Source: Sitta carolinensis
Taxonomy: Eukaryota > Chordata > Aves > Passeriformes > Sittidae
NCBI GenBank assembly: GCA_032173965.1
Contig: CM063285.1
Span: 22,727,660 to 22,791,659, forward strand
DNA length: 64,000 bases
Direction of reading: 5' to 3'
The notes beneath the pieces are model-generated. The model had not been told where the DNA came from, did no database searches, and saw only the letters and a program-made list of their open reading frames with translations. The position numbers and the translations under genes were made by a program. Positions 22,732 through 35,755 of the stretch are shown in pieces (within the stretch, counting starts at the first letter, position 1; each line of letters opens with the position of its first letter).

Positions 22732-23777
22732 ATGCAAGACAGAAGCTGTGGCCAAGCCTTGCCTCTTTCTTTAATGCTGAAGGAGACTTACGCTCCAGAG
22801 AGAGGCAGCAGTAAGGAATATCCTGAAAATATGTCAGAATCTTCATCTTACCATGACTTTTTCTGTGATTCCCTGTCAGACACACAGAATGGTGAATTTT
22901 CAAATGAACTTTCTGCCTTCCTTACCCAGGAAGAGATAAGTAAGAGCCTTGACATAGCTCGAGAAGCCATTGCCAATTCCATGGAGGAAGATGAAAACAC
23001 AGCACCAGACTTTACTCATTATCTCAACACCTCTCTTTCTAGCCCTTCAGAAAACCCTTCTTTCAGGGACCCCGACCTGCATGAGCAAGACGCTTTACAG
23101 ATGCCTCAAGCAAGCAGTTGGACTTCACCTGCTCCTAGTCATGTTCTCCCAAGGAATCAGAAAGAGGAATCCACTGCACCTCAGACAGAGGATAGTTTTG
23201 TCACAGCTTCTAGGAGACAACCAAGCACCACACCGTTTCTACCCGCTAGTCCCAGCTTTGTCAGAAGCCTGAAATTCTCAGAGAAAGGTGGTCCATGTAT
23301 GCCTAAGACAAGCCCAAACTCTGAATCAACATCCCAGGGAGAAGCTCCTTTCAGGAGCAAGCTGTGTGACAAAGCTGCCACATTCATAGAGGAGTTATCA
23401 TCTATATTTAGACAGGCAGCGAAGACAAGAGGCCGTAGTCCCGATGGGGACTCTTCTTCTCCAGATAGTGGATACCTGTCTCCTAATAAGAAACAACCAG
23501 CTTTAAGTACCTTGGTGAACCAGGAGTTTGACAAATCACATCAAGAGCCTGAGCCTGAGGAAAAATTACCTGGAGTTCATCTGAATGGAGAGCTCTATTC
23601 TGGAAGAGGGAGCATCATGGAGAGCAAAATGGTTCTGTGCCGTCCCTTCATCAACATGGAAGAGCATGAACTTTCACCACCTCTATTCACTCAGAAGCTC
23701 CGGAGCCAGGAAGTTGCTGAAGGAAACAAAGTATTGCTGGAGTGCAGAGTTGCTGGCAACCCAGTCCCTGATGTCAG
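22732..23777 (+). CDS. PALLD: Palladin, large N-terminal coding exon
   Basis: Palladin is an actin-associated scaffold of stress fibres, focal adhesions and Z-discs. This exon encodes 348 codons plus two bases. Recognisable palladin blocks are SAFLTQEEISKSLDIAREAI (61-80), FVRSL (176-180), SKLCDKAATFIEELSSIF (209-226), RSPDGDSSSPDSGYLSP (235-251) and FTQKLRSQEVAEG (319-331). The exon ends in LLECRVAGNPVPDV, the first strands of Ig domain 1 with its first Cys. Acceptor CTTCCAG is at 22730 and donor CAG-GTAAGT at 23778, phase 2, so Arg is completed by the next exon. Known mammalian palladin starts at the residue matching Met34 (22831, MSESSSYHDFF). The ATG at 22732 adds 33 in-frame residues. 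The middle (90-200) is diverged from mammals. Confidence 0.95.
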
Positions 23778-25049
23778 GTAAGTGCTAAGTCACCAGATAT
23801 CATCATCTAATTCTGGAAGATATCTAAGGACAGGTATGAGAGTGACCTGCTTAGAGGCAGTCACATTAGAGCAGTAAATCATGCAGTTTTACAAAGCACA
23901 AAGAATAACACATTCTAATGTCTTTATTTCACTAGAACATTTCACTCTATTTGCTTGTGTGAAAAACAAGGTTCATTTTCCTGGTAAAATTTAAAAATGT
24001 TTAATAGAGACAATAAGAGAAATAAAATAAAGAAATACAGCTGGCAAGTGTCTTGGCACACTGCCAAGAGCACACCACCCCTTTTGGAAACACACCTTTT
24101 TATACTGTTCTCCATGCATGGACTTAGCACATTCACTTTTCCAGAAACTGCTCTGCATGGTCACTCCTTGGGTCCGTCAAGTGCAATTCCACTTCTATTT
24201 GGTTCTTATCATTTTTTTGATTTGGGCTTGGGTCTCTTTTTCACAAGCGGTGAACGCTGATAGTCACTTGGGCCTCTTTTGGAAGTTATCTATTCAGGCA
24301 GCTGAAACACACTACACCTAAATTCTAAACTACAGCAAAGAAAAAACCTTATACATTTATTCAGGCAGTTAAAACATAGTAAAAAAAACTACAGAAAAAC
24401 CATCATACTTACAACATTCATTCTAGTATTTGCAAAAAGCCAACACCAAAATATAGATTTATAACACTTGGGAAATTAAATTCTGCTTGATTTAAGAGCC
24501 GCATGGCAAAAGAAGAAACAGAATTTGCTTTAGCAACATTCTGTGTGATTGTAACTTCATTAATCCAGGTAAAAGAGGAGACAGTTTGCCCCTCAAGAGA
24601 ATATCTCAAGAAGATGATACAGTTTTTACTGCTGATTAATTAGATCCAAGATCCATGTAAACTGTTTTTCTGAATCTTAACTAGGGCAGAATCATAAAAT
24701 AAAAAGGCTCTTAATGACTGAGCAAAATGAGTAATGAGAAACATTGCTGACATAATAGTAATTATTGTAAAAACAACTATACTTTTAAGTAATTACATCA
24801 GTATAAATTAATTTGTAACTTCTGTCTTATTTCCCTTTTGACACACATAACTGTGCTATATTAGCAGTCTGTAGATACAGCCATTATTGAATTATGGCAA
24901 ATATGATTCAGGCTAACTCTTGGGGATCTTTCAAATTAATACACTTTCATGGTCCATTCTCAAATTTATTTAATAACTATTAAAAACTCTTCATCTGGCA
25001 ACTGAAAGATTCGTCTCTATTTCATTATGGATCTTCAAGAGAGGAAAAA

Positions 25050-25300
25050 TACGGCAGCTGCACCTCAAAAACTACTCATTTCGGAATTCGATGCGCTTCT
25101 TTTGCGTGTCCTTTCTGTAGTGACACCGACTTGGCTGAAGAGGTCACTCACACACAGCACGGGCAGCGCAGAGCCCTCCAGCGAGCGCTGCTGTGGAGCC
25201 GAGAGCGGAAACCAAGGCTCGCTCAGGGGTTAAGAGATGGCAAACACTGGAGTGATGTTTGGGTGACACCCCAAAGTCTGAATCTTGCGGAAAGGAGGGG
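25050..25300. promoter_or_regulatory. Small CpG-rich pocket inside the PALLD intron
   Basis: Roughly fifteen CpGs fall within 250 bases (for example GAATTCGATGCGC, ACGGGCAGCGC and AGCGAGCGCTG), against almost none around. It starts about 1.3 kb after the palladin exon. It may be an enhancer, a minor alternative promoter or a decayed insertion. A 68-codon + frame (25027-25233) is probably a by-product. Confidence 0.4.
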
Positions 25301-25806
25301 GTTGTTTCCAGATGAGGAAGCGTGCAGAAAAATATGTAGTAGGGTTTTTTTTTTTTTATGTATAATAGCGTTATTGGGAACTTCTAAACAATTTCCTAGT
25401 ATCATTTAGGCACATCACTGTCCTTTCTGGATAAGAAAAGGAGTTTTATGGTGTATCCTGTACACATCCAGTAAATAGTTAATTTGCTGCAATGGAAAAA
25501 GACAAGCCTGTTTAAAACCACCTACATATTGCAGAGCAAGTGAAGAATGTTGGTGCTACTTTCAGAAAGATTTTCTGTAAATGGGAGTTTCATATGGTTT
25601 AAAAATAAAGCAAAACATCAATGATACAGTAAGAGTTGACCATTCTCTTTTATTTTGCTAATGTAAATAATCCCATTTAAAAGCACTTTACATAGACAAT
25701 TGCTTCATTAGACTGGATTTCTGGTTTGTAACATGTGGAAAACGATCTTCAGACCATAATCATATGAATTAAAAATATTTACAGTTTTCTGAAGAAACTG
25801 GCCAGG

Positions 25807-25822
25807 AAAAAAAAAAAAAAAA
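25807..25822. repeat. Poly-A run of 16
   Basis: Uninterrupted A run in intron, with no element recognised next to it. Confidence 0.9.
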
Positions 25823-27100
25823 GTTTCAAAGATATTAAGCTTTTCATGAAGATTTCTGAATAGGTAGAAAGTAGAAATGGATATTAGGAAAGTATTATAT
25901 TTCATTGCCAAAAGAAGGGCTATGGAACAAGCTGAACAGTTACCTGGTGTGAGAAGTGTAAGAGTGAGCCATTTGGCACATGCAAAATCTGCTGTACAGG
26001 AGATGCAGACAACGGCATGAGCCAGGACTGCCATAGTCTGTACATTTTCATATAGCAATAAAAGCTGTTGAAACCAAGCTTCAGCTCTTCTGATTTTTCC
26101 TAAAAAACACAGTTTCAATAACATAGCCACTGCAGAGGCTGCTTTTGGAACTCTGTGTGATAAATGCGATTAAAGTAGAAAGCAGTTAGGATTTTTGTAA
26201 GGTTTTTTCTCTGTTTTTTGGGTTTTGGGTGTTTTTTTGCCTTAGCTGGGAAGAAAACTGGAAGCCACATTTCTTAAAGTCGTAAGGAAGTAATAATAGT
26301 GTAATGGTGACAAGAAACTCACTAAGTTCTTATTTTGCCAGGCACTCAAAAAGTTGTCCAGCTTAATAATGAATACAGCTGATATATAAGCAGCATCAAG
26401 CACTGGCAACTGTGAAATCATCCAATTGACACCAGAGCAAAAGGCCTTCAAAAGAATCTACATAGGCTTTTCTGATCTTTTAGCATGTTACTACTTTTCT
26501 CACATTTTATCCTGGTTCTAAGTAATCTTTATAACTGGCTTTCTTCCCTTGGCATAGCTTTTTTTCGTAGCCAAACTTTCAAAGTCCTCAGCCTGTACAA
26601 AGTTGAGCTAGAATCCTTCTTTATCCTGCTTATCTTATGAGGATAAAGATAACAATGTTGCAGAATCTTAGTGTAATTAAAGAAACCATCAAATGTAGTG
26701 TAAGGACAAGGTGTATATTTGAAGGTTGTTTGACTAGGAAAGCCTCTTAAAATTTAAATTCCTTAGATGTTCATAGCACACACAGCAGAAAGTAAAACAG
26801 TTAGTGTTATGGTTTGAGTGATGAAACTTGACCAAAGTAATTTTGTATTAAAAATAGGAAAAAAGTATATTTTGAAAGAACTTACAACTGTTGAAATCCA
26901 AAAGAAAATAATCAGTTACATTTCAAGAATAAATAATTTTTTTCAAAGTTCAATGTTTAACTTATTAATTTTACTAGCAGAAAATCAGATTTCTTACAAT
27001 GAATATTTTGTCACTGGTCAGAAGAATTCTTAGATTTCTGAGCAACCCAGATTCCAGCCTAAGACCTAGGAAGGTACAGAGTGATTTGAAAAATTCTAGG

Positions 27101-27196
27101 ATATCTGCCTTCTAAAGAAGGTCTAAAACAAATAAAATATAAGTTGAAATATCTGCCTTCTAAAGAAGGTCTAAAACATGTAAAATATATGTTAAA
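27101..27196. repeat. Tandem duplication, two 48-bp copies
   Basis: ATATCTGCCTTCTAAAGAAG followed by GTCTAAAACA and an AT-rich tail occurs at 27101 and again at 27149, with few differences. It is a recent local duplication. Confidence 0.9.
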
Positions 27197-27374
27197 ACAA
27201 AGTTTCTGTTACTCTCAAAATCTTCTTATCAGTCAGTAGCTGTCCTTCAAAGTGCATTAGCAATGCAATGTTTAAAATACTCAAATTAGCCTTGAGCTAG
27301 CTAAAGCAAATCCCAGCTGGGTGTGACTTAGACCTCTGCAGCATTCACCACCTGAATATTTAATTGCTTCTGAG

Positions 27375-27453
27375 GTCTGCCTGGAGCTGTAAGCTGTGAT
27401 TAAAGTATTTTCTGTGGTCTACCCTGAGCTGTAAGCTGTGATTAAAATATTTA
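27375..27453. repeat. Tandem duplication, two 42-bp copies
   Basis: GAGCTGTAAGCTGTGATTAA lies in both copies, with a period of 42 bases (GTCTGCC at 27375 and GTCTACC at 27417). It is 180 bases from the other duplication and unrelated to it in sequence. Confidence 0.9.
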
Positions 27454-30400
27454 CAGATATTCACCCAGCTTCTGTAGCACAAGAGGTATTGAAAATTTGT
27501 ACAAAATATTTTTTTTCCACTGCAAATTGTTGCAAAAAAATCCAAATCAAAATTAAAAATTAGGCACTTTCCACAGACTACATGACAAGAACAGGCTTTC
27601 TTTGCTTTAAGGAAACAATTTTCTCTCATTATAATCCTTTTCTCCTCACAAGTGCTGTTTGTCTAGATTTGAATATAACAAATAACCAAAATCCCCACCT
27701 AGAAACATTACTTACATGTAACCCAGACCTGTTCTTCGAACATACAGAAACAAATGCAAAGTACAGTACTTAAATTTATAACAAAACCAAATTATGTTGA
27801 CTTCTACAGCTTTAAAATCTTACCCAGTTTTACAGTCCTTAAAGGCTTTGAAGACTAAAAACATACAATAAACTATGTCACCACCATAGTCCTCCCATCA
27901 GGCACAATTGCAAAAAAATTGAACATCAGATTGAGTCACGATTATCGTAAATCTGCACAGCTGTGTAAAAACCCAGGTGTACAGGACAACTGTGATTAAA
28001 TACCTACACAGCAGTTGGTAGTTTCGAGTCTTGGAAATGTAAGAGGCGTCACAGATGTAGTTTCTGCTTCTTTGCTGGACTTTATTTTAGGTAGGAAAAT
28101 CCGTGTTTTAGAGATAGAATTTAGCTTTGTTTCTTGAAGTTTCTTATGAGGTTAATTTTGTAGTTGTAATGAAACATCAGTGCCTTGGTGGAAGATAGAG
28201 ATGTTCTACTAATTCTATAATGGCAGGGCTTTAGTACTACTTATTTTTATCAATTATGAATAGTTATTTATGTTTGTGTGGTAATGGGATGTACTTGACC
28301 ATTCTAGGTGTCCTTAGTTAAAAACAAAATCTGTTTCACAAGTGTGTTCCTTGCTTTCTTGTGGAAACACTTTAATAGTCATCTTCAAAATTGTTGTGTA
28401 ATTCTCTATTGGTAGAATCTTAACTATTAAAGTTAGACTTTAAAATTAGATGGTGCAGGTCCTGCTTTTCAAATATTTTCATTAGCTTATATACATTACT
28501 TGTTTTATTCAAGATGGAAACTTTAGTGAAGATATTTTGTGATTAACATGTTTAAAGTATTTTCTAATTCCATTCTTGTAAGCTTGCCCCAGATCAAAAT
28601 TTGCTTCTGAACAACGAAATGCTTAATGTGTCTTAAAACAGAGTTTAGTAGATTAGAAGCATTATGTTAGCTACAGTGATTGCAGAAATAATTCATAAAA
28701 GATAAAAAAAGATTAGGATGAATTGTGTGTGGGAGGAGAGGGCTCTAGTGACTTGAAAATCAGTAACAGCTATATAGCTGTATATAATATTGTATATTCT
28801 TATACAATAAAAACCCAAGTCTTGTATTGAGCTTTCAGGGGATTCTTACCTGATTCCCAAAATGCAATATTTTACAGTAAGAATTGATCTAAAATGCTTC
28901 CACAATTTATGCAACTGTTTCTGCTCCACTATTTCAGTGTTGATATAATTGTTTCTTAATACTTAGAGCAGTGCAACAAGAAATAGTGGTTTTCTTATTG
29001 TGAAACCTTTTTTAAATAATAAATGTCTCCAGAATATCTTGTGTTTCTTTCCTAAGGGTGATAGTTTGTGAGGTTAGTTGTCAAGCTGCTCACAAGTATA
29101 AACATTTTTCTTATATTCTCCCCACAGTTTTCTCTATTAAAATGTTTTCCCAATAAATACACTTTTATAAAGAAATTTCCCATAGTCCTCTATTAATCTT
29201 TTCAGAGTGGAATCCTGCTAATCCATATTCTTACTAGCCTTTTGCAAAGAGAGGGTGCTTGTTAAGAATGAAAGAATATTCTTGTACCTAAGGAGTTCCT
29301 TGGGTCAAAGATGTTCTGTTTGCAGATCTGAATGTTTTTCTGTATATGGAGGGAGCACTGACAACCATCCGAACGTGTTAACAGCATGCTTATTGCTGAG
29401 ATTAAACAGAAAAATGTTGTTAGCCATTTTAATCTGACAGTACACTCATTTAAAAAATCTGCTCAGAAGTAATATGTTGTCATTTAGTATTTTATTTACA
29501 CTCGAAGATGAAATACATATCAATATGAAAATTACATGTCAGCATCCTCAAAATTTTTTGTCACAATAATATTTTTTTCTTTCTCTTTATCAATAATGTC
29601 TTCTTTACTTTTGTTGGGCTTTTTTCTTCATTTACAAGTCAAAATAATAGCTATTTGCAGTTGACCTCATTATTCTTTTAGCCCTTCTTCCCTTCTATTT
29701 CCTTTTATAGTCTTTGTGTATTGAACCATACCATGCCATTCTTCTGTCTTTTGTTTGCTTTTGCTGATTTTCAGGTAAGGCCTGCCCATCTCCCAGCATC
29801 CCTGCAGTTTGAATTTTCTTTCAGAGCAGATCGGGAATGTAGTGTTGAAAGTCACCTCAGTGCCTTGTGAAACTGCTCCTTAATTCTGCTTCTCTTAGAA
29901 CAGTGCTTTGGACCAGTGGGCTTTGTTGGGGAATCGAGGGGTTATAGTCCAGCACACATTGCAGTGGCTGCCTGTAGGGATTTGTGGCCTGCACGTATCA
30001 GGTAGATAGCGTGTATCTTTCAGATACTTCCTTTTCCATTCTCCATTCTTTTTGAGGCAATGAGAGGCCACACCCTCAGGATTTTCTGCATCTGGGGAAA
30101 ACATACAGTGGAATTAAGGCCTGTGTAGGTCATGTACCCACCTGCTTTAAAAAACAGCGTGGCCCATCTGAGCAATGCTAGTAGTGCGTTGGTTTTCTTA
30201 ACTTGTAAGTAATAGTTCTTTTACCTTAGAACCACTTGGGAAGAAGATTTGCCTGTGGTGCTCCTTAAGAACTGCATTTGAGTTGTATATGATTGTCTGG
30301 TTCACAGAGAGGGGGCAGAGCTTAATGCCGTGTGGGTGTAGCCGGGTTGTTACTCCGTAGGAATGACTGGTTCCCACTGTTCATGGGGGTATGGTACCTA

Positions 30401-33082
30401 GTCCAGTGTATGTGCACTGCAGGTGAAGGTGTTTTTCAAAGTAGGGAGAGGGATTAGGATTCCTTTGTTGATATACCACAGGATATTGGTTTATTATATG
30501 GTAATGTCAAGGGCAATGAGGGTCATTAGGGATGTGTATTCAGTGCTGTTCACCTGGCCTGGTCTGTTCTGATACCTCTAGGTATTTATTAATAATCATA
30601 CCCAGCCTATAGGAGGAGGATTTTCCCCAGCCTTCCACCCCCTTTTCTTCCTTCAGGTCTGCTATAAAAGATTTTGAGAATTTTAGATTCTCTTTAGATG
30701 TTAAGAAAACAATCTTTCACTAAATTGTTATCTCTGCTTTTGTCCCTCCATCACCAAAAGGGGCAGGGGAAAGGGGAGGGACTTATATGGAGTTTAATTT
30801 CCTCCAAGAGTTAACCCACAATGATGATAACCAAATGTTTTGTTTGAAATTGTGAGGTTTTTTTTCCTTGCTTATCTGTCTAACACCATGGAGTGCAGTA
30901 TTTAAAATAGGTACCTGGAAAGCATGGCTCTTTCCTATGTGAAATGATCTTCACAAAGTTCAGATTGTGACAACAGGTTAATTTATATAGGTCTTATAAA
31001 ATAAATTGCTAGAAAACAGGCAGAGAAATCCACCGATGTTACAAAATGAATATTCAAAGATCTAAAAGAATGTGTGGATGTGGTTGGGAAGGTGGCCTAT
31101 GGGGACATGAACTCTTTACTTGTTGGGTTTTGTAAAAGCCCCAGTGAGGATCTGTAGATTCTGGACACCAGGGTTATTCTTATGTTTCATTTATTTACTG
31201 TCTCTCTAGAATACTTTTGACTACATGATGTCAGTATTTCCTCATCTTTGTTATACAGGCTCTGTGCATCACCAGGCTCTGTTTCTTTGGAGCCATCATT
31301 TTTCATGAATGATGAAATAGCTCTTGTAAATTTGGGGGGGTTGAAAGTTACATACTTTTGGTTTGGTTTTTGGGTGTGTTTTTCATCTTGAAAATTGGAA
31401 GAATAAAGCCTGTTAGGTGCATGAAGACAAGTGCTGCAAGAGGCAGTTGTAAAAACAAAGGGATAGTTATTGGAACTAGAATTACTCTCTTAAATTGGAA
31501 TTAGGAAAAGTATTCCTGCTCAGGTACTTTATTTTTCTCTGTCTATTTGTAAATGCCAATGTCTCTGCTTTAGCTTTTCTGATTGCATTACTGAAACTTT
31601 AGAAATATATCGGTTCACGTCTTTATTCTTTTATTCTTTTTATTCTGTTTCTTGGTAAAACAATGCAGATCTAAAGTTCCTTGCTAATGCTCTGAAAATA
31701 AATAACATATGAACTAGTATTTATAAAAAGATTCAAAGATTAGATGAAAATGTTATCAAAATACTTGATTGCTAACATGGAAAGTTTAAAAGTAAAGTAA
31801 TAAAAATTATGCTGCTATTTACATAGCGGAAAAAACAAAGGGCTTTTGCTTTGTATTTACATAGGAATTGGATGAGAGTTGGATGAACTTTAAAATAATG
31901 TGGCACCACATGTCTTCAGAAAGCTCTTTCACTACACGAGCTTTGTCCACATTAAACATTTTTTGTTTAAAACAAAGTTTAATTGAAGTAGTTTTAAAAT
32001 ACAGATTTCCCACTAAAGTGGTGCTGAAACAGTGCCAGAGGCAGAATTCCAAGAGGCTGCTTTTACTTCATGTTTCAGAATTTATTTGTATAAATCTTAT
32101 ATGCTTTCTCTGGGCCTTTCCAGTATTGTGCAAAGCATCAACTGCCAAGAAGTCTGACAGTGAGGAAATACATCAGCAATCTGCTTGTCATGGGCTAATT
32201 GAAGGTGATCTGTGAAAATTAAGACTAAATGTAGAGGCTAAGTAGAACAGAGGCAGGAAGGAACCTACATGATTTAGGCCTATTTTACTTGTACTGAAAG
32301 AGAAGAAAAGAGTAGTGTGGCTTCTCACGGAGAAGTGTTTGGAGTAAGTAATTCTGGCATAATTACTTATCAGTGTTCAACAGGTATGAAGTGCTATTCC
32401 AAATCCCATTTAAAATATCATGCTTAATACACTTTGACATGTTTGCTCATTTGCCTAAAGGCAGTACCACATCTTGGATTAAGCTTCTTAAGGGCAATTA
32501 TAGCAGTTTATTAATGTTACTTAAACAGGACATGTCTTTTTAAAACGCAATGCATTGCTTTATAAATATAAATTAAGTAAATATAACTTTGAAACTTGAT
32601 GCTTTAAAAAGTCTTTCTAATAAAAAACTGTCATGTCTAAAATACACTCTGTAAACGCATTCTTGGCAATGTGAAAGCTACCTTTAAAGATATGGAAAAT
32701 GAAATCAAGCAAATAGGACTTTTCTGCAAGCATTCATAGCTGATGGCTGAAAATTCTAAACTTCAGTTTGGTCTATTAGAGCTGGCAGGGCTTTGAGGGA
32801 GGTAGAAAAGGCTATGGACTAAAAGCTTATAATAGAACAAATATAGAAGAAACATTGTTAAACAGCAGTGAATAATGAGCTTATTTTATTGGTTCTGGGA
32901 CCCATCTGGAAAGTGTGTTTTTTCTAACAAGTGTTATAGTTTGATAGGGCTCTGTTAAGTGGGCTGGAATGTTGGTTCATTTACTAGTAAATGGACTTGC
33001 TTTTCCAGCCCATGCAATGGTAAAAGGAGTAAAAGAAATTCCCTTGCCCTCCTATTCCTTGTAACATAGAAAAATAAACAAG

Positions 33083-33140
33083 TCATAGAATCATAGAATA
33101 TCATGGGTTGGAATAGACCCACGAGGATCATCCAAGTTAC
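33083..33140 (-). mobile_element. CR1 3' tail remnant, antisense
   Basis: TCATAGAATCATAGAATATC followed by GGGTTGGAATAGACCCACGA and GGATCATCCAAG is the reverse complement of a CR1 3' end with its octamer-like terminal repeat. Only the tail is present, showing strong 5' truncation. Confidence 0.8.
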
Positions 33141-33508
33141 AGACCTTCTCAGAGTATACATATTTCCTTCCCTGAGCACAAAGATATAAAGGTAGCAGGA
33201 AAGTTAAGGACTTAGCTATGGACGTTTTTATACCTTTTACAATTTTGCTCACATTTTGAGGTGTGTGGTGGGAGAAGAGCATCAAGTAGACATTTTATGT
33301 CATGAGTTTTCACATTCCACATGCTTTAGAAAAAAAGTGAAGATTAAAAAATTATTTGGGGGTTATATACTTTGGGATATTTAAAAACAAAATTTAAAAA
33401 AATTTGAAACAGTGAGGGACTAGTTTAAGTATTGAAAACTTGAATCAATAACCATATGCTATCTTTTTATAAATCAGGAAATTAGCAATTTGGGTAGAGA
33501 AGAGGTGT

Positions 33509-33545
33509 TTTATTCCTCTTGATTAAATAGATCAAGAGGAATAAA
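33509..33545. repeat. Perfect 15-bp inverted repeat with a 7-base loop
   Basis: TTTATTCCTCTTGAT and ATCAAGAGGAATAAA flank TAAATAG. It would form a strong hairpin in RNA of either strand. It may be a small MITE-like or chance inverted duplication. Confidence 0.85.
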
Positions 33546-35732
33546 TCAACTAAATAATTTCACCTGTATTTACAAAGGTAAAGTTGCAGAAGGACCAAAT
33601 GCCTGACCAAAAGTATCTCATCTTATGTACTGAATTACTGTATGTTAAAAGTGTTTGTTATTGACCTGTCTCCAAGAACCATATTGCCTTCAAGTAGTGT
33701 GCTACTAGTTGGTGTGATACTGCTCAGCATAGATGAGTACACAGCTTAAGACTGGGAATAGTGTGAACTTGAATAGGTCTGACTTCCTGTGGGAAAGGGA
33801 AATAAGTTAAAATGCCTAGGGATTGGAGGTAATTAACAGGTAGAATAACTCCTAAAGTACTGTGGTTATTTTTTTTTTCAGCTACCTGCAGGTCAAAACA
33901 GAGACTAGAAGATTTAGGATTAGATTCAGGATAGATTTTAGAAGACTAAAATTTTTATGCAACAAATCTTTTATGAAGACATATTTGTTATGTTTCTTTT
34001 AGTCTAATGCTAACATGCTGCTTCAAATCAAGTGATTCATTGTTTCATGTTCTTAATACTATGTACTTGCAATTCGTGCACACATTATAAAAATAGCTTA
34101 CTTCACAGTTATGCAGTGCCTTTCACATGAGCATTTCAGTGCTTTATAAACAGTTTGTATAATATATGAACAGCTTTTCTTTATCTTCCCTTATTTGATA
34201 AAGTTGTGCTTTGCAGGTAGCCAGGGGAAAAAGTTTAGACATAGAATCCATCTCTCATTTATAGTACAACTGCTGGGTACTTATTGCTAGCTATGAATTA
34301 TTTCAATACCACATAGAATGTGAGCACATTGCTCTTAGAGCAAGTTATTCAGTCTAGACCACTGGTTCCCCATTTTCAAGTGAGACTAAAAGACTTTATC
34401 CTAATCTTTGTGAAACCAAATTCAGTTCTGTTTTTTGGGAAAGACCCATGTTCAGGCAATTTTTATAGTACATGTTATGAATCTCCTATGAACTAGACTG
34501 AATTCACTTTTCCAACTGAAACACATTGTCTGATAAATCTGTTCCTGACTCTGTTTTGAACAGAGCCTTGCCAGATCCCTTTACCCTTCACCATCAATGA
34601 AACAAGCAGTTGCAATAATCTCAGTAGACCTGAGTATGTTTCCTTTTTTTTTTTTTTCTTTTATTCTTTTTTCCTTAAAAAATAAATCTTACTAATCTTA
34701 TAATTTGCAGCAGGGATTATTACAACCTGAAACCTGACTCTGTTGTAATAGGGTTTATACCGCTACAAGAAGCATGGGACAAACAAAAGCATAGTAGTCT
34801 AGAAACGGGAGTCCTCACTCTAACTTAAAGTTGTTTATACCCAGTTTACATAGTGTTATATTAAGTTTGCTTTTCCAGTCCACAGGAGTTTTGAGAAACA
34901 AGCTGAAGGCAAGACCATTGTTCTGTAAATAGGCTGTCCTTTGCTGCCTCAAGAACTGTAGGGCTAACTCCAAGGTCGGTAGATTAGAACAATTTATCCA
35001 TCTTACTGCAATTCAAAATGAAATATCTCTTTTAACGTTTACTGAAATTTGCATTGTGGTGGCTGGCAACACTATAGCTGCACTTTTGGAAGTCATCTGT
35101 GCTTACCCATGCAGTAGCTTCATTAGATAAAGAATGTCAGAGATGAAATAGGCAACTCCTGATTCCTCAGAAAGGCTCTCCACACAGCTAATAAAGATTC
35201 TTGGAATGCAAATGTCTGACAGTGGGAGATGTGAGGAACCACAGACCCTATGCATGGCTCTTCCCATATATGACTAAGGCATTCCATGAATTGGCTGTGC
35301 AAGAAAACTACACTGCATGCAAATGAAATGAAAGAACTGAAGAAACAGCCACTACTTAGGAATGCTAGAGAGAGGCCTAAGGCACAGCCTTTACTGGAAC
35401 TTTGTCTTTGCTAGTACAATCTGGTTTTGGCATCTCTTTCAGGACTCCCACTGCTATCATCAAAAATCTTGATGCCTGCTCATGAATGATGAAGCTGAGC
35501 TTACTGGGAGCAGATTTAGAAGAAATACCACAATCTGACTCCTTTTCTGCCAGTCACATATTGTCTTTCAATAGAAATATTCTTTACTTATTTGTAGTGA
35601 TTAAACTCCAAGTAGAACATTATAAGGATATGTAAACATAGAACAGATGAAGTTCCTAGTATTTTATTTTATAATTTTTGTCTATGTTACTAATGGAGTA
35701 TTCTGCTTTAGAAATTTATTTTAGTAATTTAC

Positions 35733-35755
35733 AAAAAAAAAAAAAAAAAAAAAAA
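35733..35755. repeat. Poly-A run of 23
   Basis: Uninterrupted A run followed by GGGTTGGGG. No recognised element lies to its left. Confidence 0.9.

Noticed and set aside
22694..23534. Minus-strand and out-of-frame ORFs over the palladin exon
   Set aside because: They are shadows of the palladin coding frame.
27101..27196. Possible CRISPR-like repeat
   Set aside because: Only two adjacent copies with no spacer, in vertebrate intronic DNA. It is a simple tandem duplication.
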